From: Halobacteriovoraceae bacterium
GTDB taxonomy: Bacteria; Bdellovibrionota; Bacteriovoracia; Bacteriovoracales; Bacteriovoracaceae
Assembly (NCBI GenBank): GCA_002718735.1
Contig: PBFR01000001.1
Span: 1 to 54,175 of the forward strand
Direction of reading: 5' to 3'
DNA: 54,175 nt
Shown here: in pieces, positions 7,801 through 16,554 of the stretch
Layout: each line of letters starts with the position of its first letter
Numbering within the stretch: the first letter of the stretch is position 1
The notes under the pieces: generated by a model
Databases searched by the model: none
What the model saw: the letters and a program-made list of their open reading frames with translations, nothing else
Told to the model about the DNA's origin: nothing
Translations under genes and position numbers: made by a program

Positions 7801-8796
7801 ATGAATTTACTTATTTTTGCACATCGAGGAGAGGCCCAAGAGTTCATAAAGAACCTAGCTCTTAAATCCGCTGGCAAAGACCTATATTTAAATGAAGATT
7901 TCGTACTCCTAATTACCGGCGAAGGAATATACGAAGTCTTTACCAAACTAGGCCCAGTTCTGGGGGAATACCCTATTAAAAAGGCCTTTAATCTAGGTAT
8001 TGCTGGTGCCTTGGAAGACACAATAGGTCTGGACGATTTCCACGAAATAAAAACGGTTTACTGCCACACAGGAAGGCCTTTATTTCAAAGCTTCACCCTG
8101 GACCATCAAAAGGATGCCCTAGACCTTATAACAAGTGATGAGCGCGTTGTGAGCAATACTCACGCAGTGAAGCTATCTAATTTTGCTCCACTTGTAGATA
8201 GAGAGTTATGGGCCATTGCAAAGCTTTGCAATGAGAAATCCATTCCACTTAGATCATTTAAGCTTATATCGGACATGGCCGGAGGTGCGACAGATTGTTT
8301 TGATCTCAAACAAAAAGCTATGGAGTTTTCCACAAAACTTTTAGAGTTTTGGCTTACTCTAGAGCAACCTAAACACTCTGAGGACTCTGAGGTTTTGCCA
8401 CCAATGCCAATGAGCTTCACTCAGAAAGCAAGATACAAAGCACTTACTAAATCCATCAAGCTTTCGGACTTAGACTTTAAAGCTTTGGAAGAAAACATAC
8501 TAAATGATTTAGGCCCATCATTAACGGCAAAACAAAAAGCAAACGCCTTGCTTGACTCCCTAGAGCTAGTGACTAACCCTGTGAAGCTTGCCACTAAAAC
8601 AAAGTTTGATAAACTCTCCACGCCAGCAAGTGAAATTGGGGCCAAGCTCATTTTTGACAAGAGCTTTGAAAAGAAAAAATTTACACTTCAGATGGAAATC
8701 AACGATCAAAAGAACATTGAGAACCTGTCTAAGCTGGCTGATAAACTAAATTTTTCAGACTTTGAGAAAGTATGGAATGGTGATGTAGATGTTTGA
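7801..8796 (+). CDS. Nucleoside phosphorylase/nucleosidase-like protein with a helical C-terminal extension
   Basis: A 331-aa protein. Residues about 1-180 follow the PNP/MTA-SAH nucleosidase fold: a TGEG loop near 39-42, NLGIAGAL at 64-71, VDRELWAIAKLC at 132-143 in the place of the VDMEGAA motif, and KLISDMAGG with Asp158 as the probable catalytic acid. The family cleaves the glycosidic bond of purine nucleosides. Residues about 200-331 are a charged helical tail not typical of the family. The gene overlaps the next by 8 nt, tying it to the radical SAM lyase-like enzyme. The nucleosidase role is inference; specificity is unknown. Confidence 0.55.
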   Translation: MNLLIFAHRGEAQEFIKNLALKSAGKDLYLNEDFVLLITGEGIYEVFTKLGPVLGEYPIKKAFNLGIAGALEDTIGLDDFHEIKTVYCHTGRPLFQSFTLDHQKDALDLITSDERVVSNTHAVKLSNFAPLVDRELWAIAKLCNEKSIPLRSFKLISDMAGGATDCFDLKQKAMEFSTKLLEFWLTLEQPKHSEDSEVLPPMPMSFTQKARYKALTKSIKLSDLDFKALEENILNDLGPSLTAKQKANALLDSLELVTNPVKLATKTKFDKLSTPASEIGAKLIFDKSFEKKKFTLQMEINDQKNIENLSKLADKLNFSDFEKVWNGDVDV

Positions 8797-9790
8797 TACC
8801 ATTTTCATAGAAAACGAACTTAAAAAAAATCCACGTGTAGATTCAATCTTATCTAGATTTAAAAACAGCAAAGTAAAGTATCTTGAGAGATACGACTCTG
8901 TATGGGGCAGGGTAAAAAAGCCCTACCTATCAAAAAGAACAAATCTTAACCTCTTCCTTGCCAATAAGAAAGGTCAACTGGTAAAGGAAGCACCAAATGC
9001 CTATGGAGTGGAAGGCGAAAAACACTTTTATTTTATCCATGCATTCAACTGCATATATGAGTGTCAGTATTGTTACCTTCAAGGGTACTTTAACTCTCCA
9101 GATGTTGTTTTGTTTTTAAACCACGATGAAATAGCGAACCAGATGCAGACTGTTCTTGATCAACACCCAGAAGAGACGGTTTGGTTTCATGCCGGTGAGT
9201 TTTCAGACTCCCTGGCATTATCCCATATAACCGGTGAGCTTGAGGCATACTGGGATTTTTTTGAAAAGAATCCAAGGGCAAAACTTGAGCTAAGAACAAA
9301 GTCCGTAAATCTTAAAAGGCTAGTACATCTTAAACCTTTGGATAATGTTTACGCGAGTTTTTCCCTATCTCCGGAGTCAGCGACAAAGGACATTGACCTA
9401 AAGACTCCGCCACTAAAGGCCAGAATTGCAGCAATTAGAAAAGCACAAAAGAATGGTCATAAAATAGGGATTCACTTTGATCCTGTCATTTACAAGGAAA
9501 GTGTGTTTGAAGAATATAATAATTTGTTCAGCTCACTAAACGACGGAATCAATTTAAATGAAGTATCTTATTTTTCTTTAGGAGTAGTAAGATTTACTTC
9601 CCAAGTTTATAACGAAGCAAAAAGAAATTATCCTTCAAGCCCAATGTTTGCGGCACAGTTTATAAAGTCGTCAGAAGACATAGTTCGTTATCCAAGAACA
9701 ATGAGGGCCTGGATTCTTAACAAACTCAAAGACCAACTCATTGGCCATGGCGTGAAAGAGGGAAAAGTTTATCTCTGCATGGAGGATTAA
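8789..9790 (+). CDS. Spore-photoproduct-lyase-like radical SAM protein
   Basis: A 333-aa protein. The [4Fe-4S] ligands are Cys88, Cys92 and Cys95 in NCIYECQYCYLQGY, a CxxxCxxC motif as in radical SAM enzymes. The region around it and the later blocks (FHAGEFSDSLALSHITGELE, LRTKSVN, YASFSLSPE) match the SPL family, which in spore formers reverses a thymine photoproduct. From memory of Bacillus SPL, the conserved H-atom-donor Cys sits in an EASCTSD-like block; here that place reads HAGEFSD, with no cysteine. Substrate and reaction may therefore differ. Its start lies inside the end of the nucleosidase-like gene, and its stop codon interlocks with that of the convergent protease gene. Confidence 0.72.
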   Translation: MFDTIFIENELKKNPRVDSILSRFKNSKVKYLERYDSVWGRVKKPYLSKRTNLNLFLANKKGQLVKEAPNAYGVEGEKHFYFIHAFNCIYECQYCYLQGYFNSPDVVLFLNHDEIANQMQTVLDQHPEETVWFHAGEFSDSLALSHITGELEAYWDFFEKNPRAKLELRTKSVNLKRLVHLKPLDNVYASFSLSPESATKDIDLKTPPLKARIAAIRKAQKNGHKIGIHFDPVIYKESVFEEYNNLFSSLNDGINLNEVSYFSLGVVRFTSQVYNEAKRNYPSSPMFAAQFIKSSEDIVRYPRTMRAWILNKLKDQLIGHGVKEGKVYLCMED

Positions 9791-10467
9791 ACCTCCTTGA
9801 GAGTGGTATTAAAATTAATCCAACTCAGGTGATCCCCCAAAGAAACGGTATAGGTCTTATTGGTGCCCTCCTTAGTGGAATGAAGAGCAAATAGTTGATA
9901 CTGGCCATTAGACTTCAAATACAGCGGTCCACCTGAGTCGCCTATCACACCTTTTTCGTCCTTACAGATAAAAGACATCGTTTTTTTGTCATAGTTTTCA
10001 ACTTCTGGATTAGTCCACGTTCTACAATTTACACCATTTCTTTCACCATACCCTAGCCTATGTACTTGCATTCCTGGCCTTACTTTTTCAGGAGATCTAT
10101 AGATCTTTGCGGGCCTTGTCTTACTTGGCATATTTGAATCAAGCACAATTAGCGCCAGATCATTGGCGTAATTTGATTTCTTCTTGTCATATCTTGGGTG
10201 AATGATGACTTTTTTAAAAGAAACAAATTTTTTAGATTGTGGCCGGTATTGAGCATCCCAGAATACCCTTCCACCATCGATACCTTCCACACTGTGTGCA
10301 CAAGTTAGAAGGATATTTCTTCTAATTACAACTGCCGTGCTGGTATAGATTTCATCACCCCGTTTAACTTCAATTAGAACTGATGATTCAAATTTCTCCC
10401 ATTCGACATCGGCCATGTCGTCACTGATTAGAGAGGAAGAAAAAGTGGAAGCGGCCTTAAGATTCAT
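9787..10467 (-). CDS. Trypsin-like serine protease (S1) without an obvious signal peptide
   Basis: A 226-aa chymotrypsin-fold protease with an intact triad: His58 in LTCAHSV, Asp103 in ANDLALIVLD and Ser178 in IGDSGGPLY. Cysteines at 57 and 148/168 could form disulfides. The N-terminus (MNLKAASTFSSSLISDD) lacks the hydrophobic core of a Sec signal, and I see no upstream in-frame start that would add one; GGAG lies 8 nt before this ATG. Either it works in the cytosol, is exported another way, or the start is misread. Its tail overlaps the SPL-like gene by 4 nt. Confidence 0.78.
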   Translation of the reverse strand: MNLKAASTFSSSLISDDMADVEWEKFESSVLIEVKRGDEIYTSTAVVIRRNILLTCAHSVEGIDGGRVFWDAQYRPQSKKFVSFKKVIIHPRYDKKKSNYANDLALIVLDSNMPSKTRPAKIYRSPEKVRPGMQVHRLGYGERNGVNCRTWTNPEVENYDKKTMSFICKDEKGVIGDSGGPLYLKSNGQYQLFALHSTKEGTNKTYTVSLGDHLSWINFNTTLKEV

Positions 10468-10602
10468 TTAAACTCCATTTATTACATGTGGCACTTTCCT
10501 ATGCCATGACATTATTCTTTCAAATCTATTGCCGAGTGACAATTTCTTGACTATAAAGCTTATAAAAAGCAATGATAATGCACCTTTAGGACCCCAAAAC
10601 AA

Positions 10603-11073
10603 ATGTTAAACAACTTCAAAAACGGATATTTTAGCGACAATTTGGCACTGCCTGACCAACTAAAACAGGCAGTCTTAGAGAAGAACTGGGGTCAAGTTGA
10701 CGCTTTTTGCAAGGAGCTCATTACTGTATCTGGCCCCTTATTCAGCTATCTCCACCCTTACGCCAAACAAAAAAAGATAGAGTTCATTCTAAGCGTTAGA
10801 GACTCAAAAAATGACTGGGAAGAAGATGGAATATGGCATGATGACGGCTCACGAGTGCTTGCTTTTAGCCTAGGCCTTAACCTTGAACCCATGCAGATTA
10901 AAGGCGGTGAGCTCTTATTGCGCCCTAAAGGAGTTACTGAATTTGAAAGCATTCCTCCTATGAATTTTGGACAGATAATTGTTTTTAAAACGGGTGTGTC
11001 CGGTTATGAACACATGGTAAAAGAGGTAACCGAGGGCCATCGCGTAGTGATGGCCGGATGGTGTTATAATTAG
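10603..11073 (+). CDS. 2-oxoglutarate/Fe(II)-dependent oxygenase, prolyl-4-hydroxylase-like
   Basis: A 156-aa protein covering a double-stranded beta-helix core. Iron ligands are His79 and Asp81 (WHDDGSR) and distal His137 (YEHMVKEV); Arg147 in GHRVVMAGW is placed to bind 2-oxoglutarate. A GGELLLRPKG strand lies between, as in P4H-type domains. Such enzymes hydroxylate protein side chains or small molecules in the cytosol; the substrate here is unknown. It is shorter than most P4H proteins and consists of the catalytic core only. Its stop codon interlocks with that of the convergent Crp/Fnr-type gene. Confidence 0.75.
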   Translation: MLNNFKNGYFSDNLALPDQLKQAVLEKNWGQVDAFCKELITVSGPLFSYLHPYAKQKKIEFILSVRDSKNDWEEDGIWHDDGSRVLAFSLGLNLEPMQIKGGELLLRPKGVTEFESIPPMNFGQIIVFKTGVSGYEHMVKEVTEGHRVVMAGWCYN

Positions 11074-11729
11074 TGACTTAAGACTTCTTGGCCTTCAGAA
11101 TACTCAAGAAGTTCCTGAATATCTTTCAGGTGAATTTCACGACCTTGTTTTTCAATCAGCCCGGCCTTCTCCAACTTTGTAAGTGCACGAGTTACAGTCT
11201 CAGTTTTTGCCCCACAAAACTCACCAATCTCTCTACGGGTCCACTGGTACTTTGGATGGCGCTGCTTTAAAAAGATAAGGGTTTCAATAATTCTTGAAAC
11301 AACTCTTTTACCAGTGATGTCGTTAAAGCGCTCTTCAGCTATTCTTAGGTCTCTTGCAATCATTCTTGTTAGGTGTAAAAACAACTCTGGTAAGTGAGCT
11401 TGAACCTCTTCAGCTCCAGTGTATGGAAAAATCAACAGCTCACCATCTGACAATGCAATAGCAGACGCGTGATAATTTTCACCAACTAGAAAGGATCTAT
11501 AACCGAGAAAGAATTTCTCTCCAAAGACCCTAAGCAGGGATTCATGGCCATTAGGAGCTAGGTTAACTAGGCCCACGATACCGCGATTAATATAAGTAAG
11601 ATTTTTAGACTGATCACCCTTGTTAAAAAGAATATCTCCCTTCTTAAACCTTTTAGTCATGGCCTTATTAAGAATATTCTCTGGCAGATCAATCCTATTA
11701 TCGAATGCATTGTTCAAATGAAGCTTCAT
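11070..11729 (-). CDS. Crp/Fnr-family transcriptional regulator
   Basis: A 219-aa protein. Residues about 20-130 form a cyclic-nucleotide-binding-like jelly roll (FKKGDILFNKGDQSKNLTYI). The rest is a winged helix with recognition region WTRREIGEFCGAKTETVTRA followed by LTKLEKAGLIE, typical for Crp/Fnr. It lacks the N-terminal cysteine cluster of Fnr, so it is unlikely to bind an oxygen-sensing iron-sulfur cluster. The cAMP phosphate-binding Arg-Ser signature is not evident either, so its ligand is unknown. It is monocistronic, with a 67-nt gap to the phosphatase gene on the same strand. Confidence 0.82.
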   Translation of the reverse strand: MKLHLNNAFDNRIDLPENILNKAMTKRFKKGDILFNKGDQSKNLTYINRGIVGLVNLAPNGHESLLRVFGEKFFLGYRSFLVGENYHASAIALSDGELLIFPYTGAEEVQAHLPELFLHLTRMIARDLRIAEERFNDITGKRVVSRIIETLIFLKQRHPKYQWTRREIGEFCGAKTETVTRALTKLEKAGLIEKQGREIHLKDIQELLEYSEGQEVLSH

Positions 11730-11796
11730 TATCTCTCCCTTATATTAATGGCGACATTATAGGCCATCTAAGGCACATATAAAACCAATAACGGAC

Positions 11797-12258
11797 TTAG
11801 CCCTGAATTTTTTGAATTACCTGCTCAGCTTGCTCAACAAAACCAGGGTTGCTAAGCCCAGAACTACTGGCCAGCTCAACTGCTTCCTCAAAATCCATAC
11901 CTTTATTAAGCACTAAGTATGTGATTAACCATGCACCTACCCGGTTTGCACTACCACAATGGATAAAAAATGTATCATTGTCGTTTACTGCACTGTTTAG
12001 CTTTTTACAGTTTTCGGCATCTAAACCATTAGAGGTGACAATAGGGAATTGTTCATAGTCGATTCCCATATCTTTTAATTTAGACTCTTCCCAAGAAAAG
12101 TCCATTTCCGACTCCCCTCTTAAATTGAACACCTTTTTAATATTTTCATTTCTTAAAGCTTCAAATGTCTCTTCGCTTGGTTGCCCAGCAAGGTAGAAGT
12201 TTTCAAGTTTCCACAGGTGGTTTAGTCCTGGTACATCAAAAATTCTTGTAGATTTCAT
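11797..12258 (-). CDS. Dual-specificity/tyrosine-type phosphatase (DUF442-like)
   Basis: A 153-aa cysteine phosphatase. The signature loop is Cys101-GSAN-Arg106 in FIHCGSANRVGAW (CxxxxxR). Upstream, KVFNLRGESEMDF matches the 'inLR...E' strand of the beta-lactamase-hydrolase-like phosphatase family. The general acid Asp is probably in the GIDYEQFP or SNGLD region. The substrate could be a phosphoprotein or phosphosugar. The gene lies 14 nt behind transketolase and is almost certainly cotranscribed with it, which leaves room for a role with sugar phosphates (inference). Confidence 0.7.
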   Translation of the reverse strand: MKSTRIFDVPGLNHLWKLENFYLAGQPSEETFEALRNENIKKVFNLRGESEMDFSWEESKLKDMGIDYEQFPIVTSNGLDAENCKKLNSAVNDNDTFFIHCGSANRVGAWLITYLVLNKGMDFEEAVELASSSGLSNPGFVEQAEQVIQKIQG

Positions 12259-12272
12259 TTTATTTCCTTTAT

Positions 12273-14246
12273 TTATAGCTGATTAAATGCAGCAACAAGA
12301 GATTCGGCATCAAGACCATTCTTCTTGTATAACTCATCTGCCGTATATGCAGACTGCCCAAACTCACCCTTAACACCCAGGCTTTTACTTTTAAACTCGA
12401 TGCCTGCTTGCGAAAGAGCATGTACAAGTTGGGCACCCATACCGCCAACAACTTGGTGATCTTCAATAGTGATCAGTTTTGAGCTGGCCTTCCCAAGTGC
12501 CTCTTTCACTGTATCAACATCAACATCATTTACGTTGTGGCAATTAATGACTCCAACACTGTGTCCTGCCTCTTTTAAAATCTCACTTGCTTGTATTGCT
12601 TTTGAAACCATTGGTCCACAAGCAGCGATCAAAGCATCTTTCCCCTCAACTAATACTTGTGAACTTCCAAGCTTCACAGCTTCACTGGAAAGACTAGTTG
12701 GAAAGCCTTCTCTACCAACAAAGAATATATATGAATTACCACTTCTTCCCTCTAGTCTTGAAGTTTCAATTTCATCTATTGCCTGGATCATCAAGGCCTC
12801 TGCCTCCTCACTAGATGCAGGGACGACAACTTTTGTATTTGGAATGGAACTTACAGCACTTATATATGTCAGAGATTGGTGGGATGCTCCATCAGCTGCG
12901 TCCTGAAACCCTGCATGGCTAAACACTGCAATCATTGGAGCTTCTGACAAAGAGGACATAATCAAAGGCAAGTTTCCTTTGGTGACTCCAAAAGCAGCAA
13001 AAGTGTCGACAATAGGGATATAGCCAAGCTTACTCATACCTGCAGCACAACTAACCATGTTTGACTCTGCTATTCCAATGTCAAAAGATCTTTCTGGGAA
13101 TTCTTTGTGAAAAGCACCCATTCCAGTTGAGCCCTGAAGATCACAAGAAACACTAATTACTGGACTTCCATCTTTTGCGGCCTTAACAGCACCTCGAGCT
13201 AGTCCTGCTTGCACTTTTTCCTTTTTAACTTCCTCACCAGAGCTCTTTTTAGCTTCAACAGGAGCTGTAAGCTCATCCGCCCAGCTCTTAAACTCACTAG
13301 GAATGTCGCCGCCAAGAATTTCTTCCAAGAATGGATATATATCTTTAGACCTGGCCTTAATAGGAAAGCCGTGTCCCCCACTGGCAGACTCTTCTGTTGA
13401 TTTAACACCAAAGCCCTTTACAGTCTTAAGCCAGATAAATACAGGTCCACTTTGAGATTGTTCAAGGGCACTTTCAAATGCATGGTAGCACTCCTCAAGA
13501 TTGTTACCATTTTCAACTTTTATTGTGTTCCAACCCAGTGAGCTCATCGCTTCAAAACTAGGGCCCATGTCATATGAGTCAGCCTCGATCCTTCCTGATA
13601 GCTTGGTGTTGTTATCACTTATGACCAATATAAAGGGATTTAGTTTCCCTTTTTTGGAAAGACCCGGTATGGCAGCAAAAGACTCCTTGGCCTCACCTTC
13701 CATACTAGCACCGTCACTAACCATACAAACAGTCACACGATCGTTTTCTATTAGCTTATCTGCCATAGCAAGACCTTGTGCCTGTGGAAGCGCACTTCCA
13801 AGTGGACCATTTGAAAGAAGAACTCCCTCTGGGTATAAATGACTTTCACCATGGCCTGTTAGCTTTGACTCAATTGAGCGAAAACCTTTTAGGTCATTCA
13901 TTGTTAATCCACCAAAGCCTAAATTGGCCCTTAGAGCATAGATGCCGTTTTCAGCGTGTCCGATATCATTTACAAAGTTATATGACTCAGTCCATGTCTC
14001 ATTTTGAAACATCTTGGCGTGAATGGCACTTGCCATTTCTGCAGCTGCGGCTGGGCCACCCCAGTGGCAGGCCGCTCCACCGTTTACGGCACCCAAGTCC
14101 ATAAGAGCAAGCATAGCCCTAGTTGCCTTGGGATCAGCTGCAACTACTTCATTGCCAGTCTGGTCTTTTATGCTAATTTTGTACTTGGGAACACATCCTT
14201 TCGCACTGTGTAATTTATTTTTAATCTTTAAAGGGGCAATCTTCAT
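12273..14246 (-). CDS. tkt: Transketolase
   Basis: A 657-aa full-length transketolase, moving two-carbon ketol units between sugar phosphates in the pentose phosphate pathway with thiamine diphosphate. It has an N-terminal TPP domain with GHGESHLYPEGVLLSNGPLG and CMVSDGASMEGEAKESFAAI (diphosphate/Mg loop) ending at SDNN. A pyrimidine-binding domain follows with FDIGIAESNMVSCAAGMSKL, carrying the activating Glu, and then a C-terminal domain. A short charged linker (about 330-345) joins the first two domains. AAGGAAAACCC is the ribosome site. It heads a two-gene operon with the phosphatase. Confidence 0.9.
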   Translation of the reverse strand: MKIAPLKIKNKLHSAKGCVPKYKISIKDQTGNEVVAADPKATRAMLALMDLGAVNGGAACHWGGPAAAAEMASAIHAKMFQNETWTESYNFVNDIGHAENGIYALRANLGFGGLTMNDLKGFRSIESKLTGHGESHLYPEGVLLSNGPLGSALPQAQGLAMADKLIENDRVTVCMVSDGASMEGEAKESFAAIPGLSKKGKLNPFILVISDNNTKLSGRIEADSYDMGPSFEAMSSLGWNTIKVENGNNLEECYHAFESALEQSQSGPVFIWLKTVKGFGVKSTEESASGGHGFPIKARSKDIYPFLEEILGGDIPSEFKSWADELTAPVEAKKSSGEEVKKEKVQAGLARGAVKAAKDGSPVISVSCDLQGSTGMGAFHKEFPERSFDIGIAESNMVSCAAGMSKLGYIPIVDTFAAFGVTKGNLPLIMSSLSEAPMIAVFSHAGFQDAADGASHQSLTYISAVSSIPNTKVVVPASSEEAEALMIQAIDEIETSRLEGRSGNSYIFFVGREGFPTSLSSEAVKLGSSQVLVEGKDALIAACGPMVSKAIQASEILKEAGHSVGVINCHNVNDVDVDTVKEALGKASSKLITIEDHQVVGGMGAQLVHALSQAGIEFKSKSLGVKGEFGQSAYTADELYKKNGLDAESLVAAFNQL

Positions 14247-14320
14247 TGGGTTTTCCTTTTATTTTTAAGTAGTTTTGACCCTATTAAATAATAAAAGACT
14301 GATTCTGCCAACATTATGAC

Positions 14321-14349
14321 TTGCATTATTAATGATATTTGGGTAGTTT
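14321..14349 (+). promoter_or_regulatory. Sigma-70-like promoter for rpmB
   Basis: TTGCAT (14321-14326), 17-nt spacer, TAGTTT (14344-14349), 51 nt before the AAGGAT ribosome site of rpmB. The -35 and spacing match the promoter proposed for tRNA-Ala. Confidence 0.4.
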
Positions 14350-14405
14350 AGCATCTCGAATTTTAAAAAATTGGAAGATTTAATTAAGTTTAAAAAGGAT
14401 ATTTT

Positions 14406-14636
14406 ATGAGCCGCGTATGTGATTTAACTGGAAAAAGAAGACAAGTTAACAATAAAGTTTCTCACTCAAACATCAAAACTAAAACTTTGAAGCAACCAAA
14501 CCTTCACACTAAAAGAGTTTTTGATCCGGAAACTGGTAAAACTATCAAATTGAGACTTTCTGCTAAAGCGATCAGAAGCCTTGATAAAATTGGTTCGCTT
14601 TCTAAATTTCTAAGAAAGTACGGCCCAAGCGCATAA
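14406..14636 (+). CDS. rpmB: 50S ribosomal protein L28
   Basis: A 76-aa basic protein starting MSRVCDLTGKRRQVNNKVSH, the standard L28 opening, with RVFDPETGKTIKLRLSAKA and a terminal lysine-rich helix. It has the length and composition expected for L28. A single Cys remains near the N-terminus, so this is the zinc-free form. It has its own promoter and terminator. It is a component of the large subunit near the exit side. Confidence 0.95.
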   Translation: MSRVCDLTGKRRQVNNKVSHSNIKTKTLKQPNLHTKRVFDPETGKTIKLRLSAKAIRSLDKIGSLSKFLRKYGPSA

Positions 14637-14665
14637 TTTAAAGACACAGATTTCTAAATAAAAAG

Positions 14666-14693
14666 AGCCGCTTATTCAAGCGGCTTTTTTTTT
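14666..14693 (+). terminator. Terminator after rpmB, probably bidirectional
   Basis: GCCGCTT (14667-14673) pairs with AAGCGGC (14678-14684), loop ATTC, then nine T residues. The A-rich flank on the left would give a U tract on the minus strand, where the porin gene ends. Confidence 0.88.
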
Positions 14694-14737
14694 CTTACTT
14701 TTGGCCCAAGTTCAAAACTTAGGCCATGTTTTCTCTT

Positions 14738-16177
14738 TTAAAAGTTTGCAATGAAGCTTGTGGAGATGAAGCTTGTGTTCCTATCAATTTCTTGAAGATC
14801 ACCTATTAGTCCAACATACTCATAAGTATAATCTTGCTGTTGATTCATGTATTGAACATTCCACTTAAGTCCACCCTCAAAGTTCTTAGTGTAGAATACT
14901 CTGTATGCATCACCAAAAGTTGTGTACAAAGAGACAGGGTCAACATTTGCAGAGTCATATAGGAAAGCTCCCTTATCACCATGAAAGTATTCAGCACCAA
15001 TTGAAGAGCCCTTCATGAATCCATTTCTAAAGTTATACTTTCCAAGAATGCCGTAAGCTGTTCCTGTCGTTTTATCATCTTGCTCATCAGTCAACCACCC
15101 TTCAACACCTAATGCACTTGAGATTGCCCCTTCTGATTCTGTAATTGAAGACATACCATGAACTGCTAAAGTGAACCCACTGTTTGCGATATCCAACGCC
15201 TCAGCATAAATAGATGTTCTTTGGATCCCAAGCTTAAGATCTGTTCCCAAGATTGGCATGTTGCCAACCATGTTATGCATTGCGATCACATTGACCTTTC
15301 TGGCAAAATCAAAGTCTGCATTTGAGTACTCATACATCAAAGCATAAGCATCTTCCATTCTAGAAATTTTATCACCGTTTGGATCTTGTATCTGAGAGAT
15401 GCCATCATTGAAGTTAACGCTTGAAAAAGGTGAATAAACAACTCTGGCAGTGTGCTTTCCAAAATTCTGAGTCAACGCCATACCATCAAAGATTCCAGAA
15501 AACGCCAGAATAGGATAGTTGCCCGCCATAGGCTCATCTGTGTGGTGATGTTGAGGAGCACCATCAATTGTTGGCAATCTACCAAATGTAAATGTTAGGT
15601 CATCGTTAACTTGGTAATTAGCAAAGGCCCTTTCAACCCAAATCGAGGAATCACTTGCAGTTGCGCCTGCAGACAAATCACTAAAGGCAGCATCATCAGG
15701 GTTTCCACCAGTACTTGAGATCACTGACAAGTTTTTTGCCATTGAAAGTCGGCCATAGAAAGATAGTTTATCACTTGGATTTGATTCCATATCTAGATTC
15801 AGGAACACTCTTCCTACTCTAGAGTTGTCCTTACCTTCATCAACAGTGTTACAGTCCTCTCTTATTACACCTGTGCCACTAATATCAGCGCCACAAGCAG
15901 TCCCAGCAACAAGCCCTTGGGCAGTTGTTCCATTTACATTGGCAAGTGCTGCAACGGCAACTACGGCCTCAGCAAACTTCCCAGGATCACTAACAGTAGT
16001 GTAAGTATCTTTGTTATCTCTTGAAACAAAATCAAATCTCATCTCAAGGGAGCCCCTAACCTTAAAAAAGTTTTCATAACTTTGGTATTCAAGAGCTTCA
16101 ACTCTCTCTTCAAGAGACTGAGCGTGCCCCTGAGTCATCATAAGTGCCGATATACCGGCGATAGCAATTTTTTTCAT
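14738..16177 (-). CDS. Outer-membrane beta-barrel protein, DUF3373-type porin
   Basis: A 479-aa exported protein with signal peptide MKKIAIAGISALMMTQGHAQ. A short coiled coil follows (SLEERVEALEYQSYENFF, often seen before barrels in this family), then alternating amphipathic strands and a terminal aromatic residue (IANF). Motifs such as FTFGRLPTIDGAPQHH and GSIGAEYFHGDKGAFLYDSA fit the DUF3373 family seen in Bdellovibrio and Campylobacterota. It is probably a channel; the cargo is unknown. One disulfide is possible in the loop GTACGADI...EDCN. It may be cotranscribed with the small Cys-rich gene 30 nt upstream. Confidence 0.72.
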   Translation of the reverse strand: MKKIAIAGISALMMTQGHAQSLEERVEALEYQSYENFFKVRGSLEMRFDFVSRDNKDTYTTVSDPGKFAEAVVAVAALANVNGTTAQGLVAGTACGADISGTGVIREDCNTVDEGKDNSRVGRVFLNLDMESNPSDKLSFYGRLSMAKNLSVISSTGGNPDDAAFSDLSAGATASDSSIWVERAFANYQVNDDLTFTFGRLPTIDGAPQHHHTDEPMAGNYPILAFSGIFDGMALTQNFGKHTARVVYSPFSSVNFNDGISQIQDPNGDKISRMEDAYALMYEYSNADFDFARKVNVIAMHNMVGNMPILGTDLKLGIQRTSIYAEALDIANSGFTLAVHGMSSITESEGAISSALGVEGWLTDEQDDKTTGTAYGILGKYNFRNGFMKGSSIGAEYFHGDKGAFLYDSANVDPVSLYTTFGDAYRVFYTKNFEGGLKWNVQYMNQQQDYTYEYVGLIGDLQEIDRNTSFISTSFIANF

Positions 16178-16206
16178 AATATTTTCCCTTTTCCCTTTAA
16201 TTAATC

Positions 16207-16452
16207 TTAGCCACCAATTTTAGATGAACTGTCTGTACATGTTAGGGTGCAATCACCCACTGTTACAGTCGCAGAAGTACATGTCTTCCACTTCATAACG
16301 TTTCCTTGCCTACCGCCGGTCGCAAGTGCAGCGGCTCCGGCGTCGTCCTTGCTACACTGTTTTTTTACTTCCGCGATGAAGTCATCCTTTGTTCCGGCCA
16401 TAGCTTGTGCCGAAAGAAGCATTCCTATCGCGATAAATGAAAATACTTTCAT
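16207..16452 (-). CDS. Small Cys-rich exported protein
   Basis: An 81-aa protein with signal peptide MKVFSFIAIGMLLSAQAMA. The ATG at 16452 has AAGGAGATGGG directly upstream; a start at 16512 would add 20 odd residues, so I reject it. The mature chain of about 60 residues has four cysteines (KKQCSK, WKTCTS, VGDCTLTC). No family is recognised. It lies just before the porin gene on the same strand and could be a periplasmic partner of it (inference). Confidence 0.65.
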   Translation of the reverse strand: MKVFSFIAIGMLLSAQAMAGTKDDFIAEVKKQCSKDDAGAAALATGGRQGNVMKWKTCTSATVTVGDCTLTCTDSSSKIGG

Positions 16453-16554
16453 CCCATCTCCTTTATTAATCTTATAATTTGGGTGTAGTTCACCATCCAG
16501 GGCAAAGCCCATTTTTTTAAATCTCTAAATTTATTGTTCTTTACTTAATGAGGA

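Noticed and set aside
11070..11729. Oxygen-sensing Fnr
   Set aside because: The N-terminal cysteines that hold the iron-sulfur cluster are missing; only the general Crp/Fnr family is supported.
12469..12906. Open plus-strand frames within the transketolase gene
   Set aside because: Antisense frames of a strongly coding minus-strand gene, Ser/Leu-rich and without a ribosome site.
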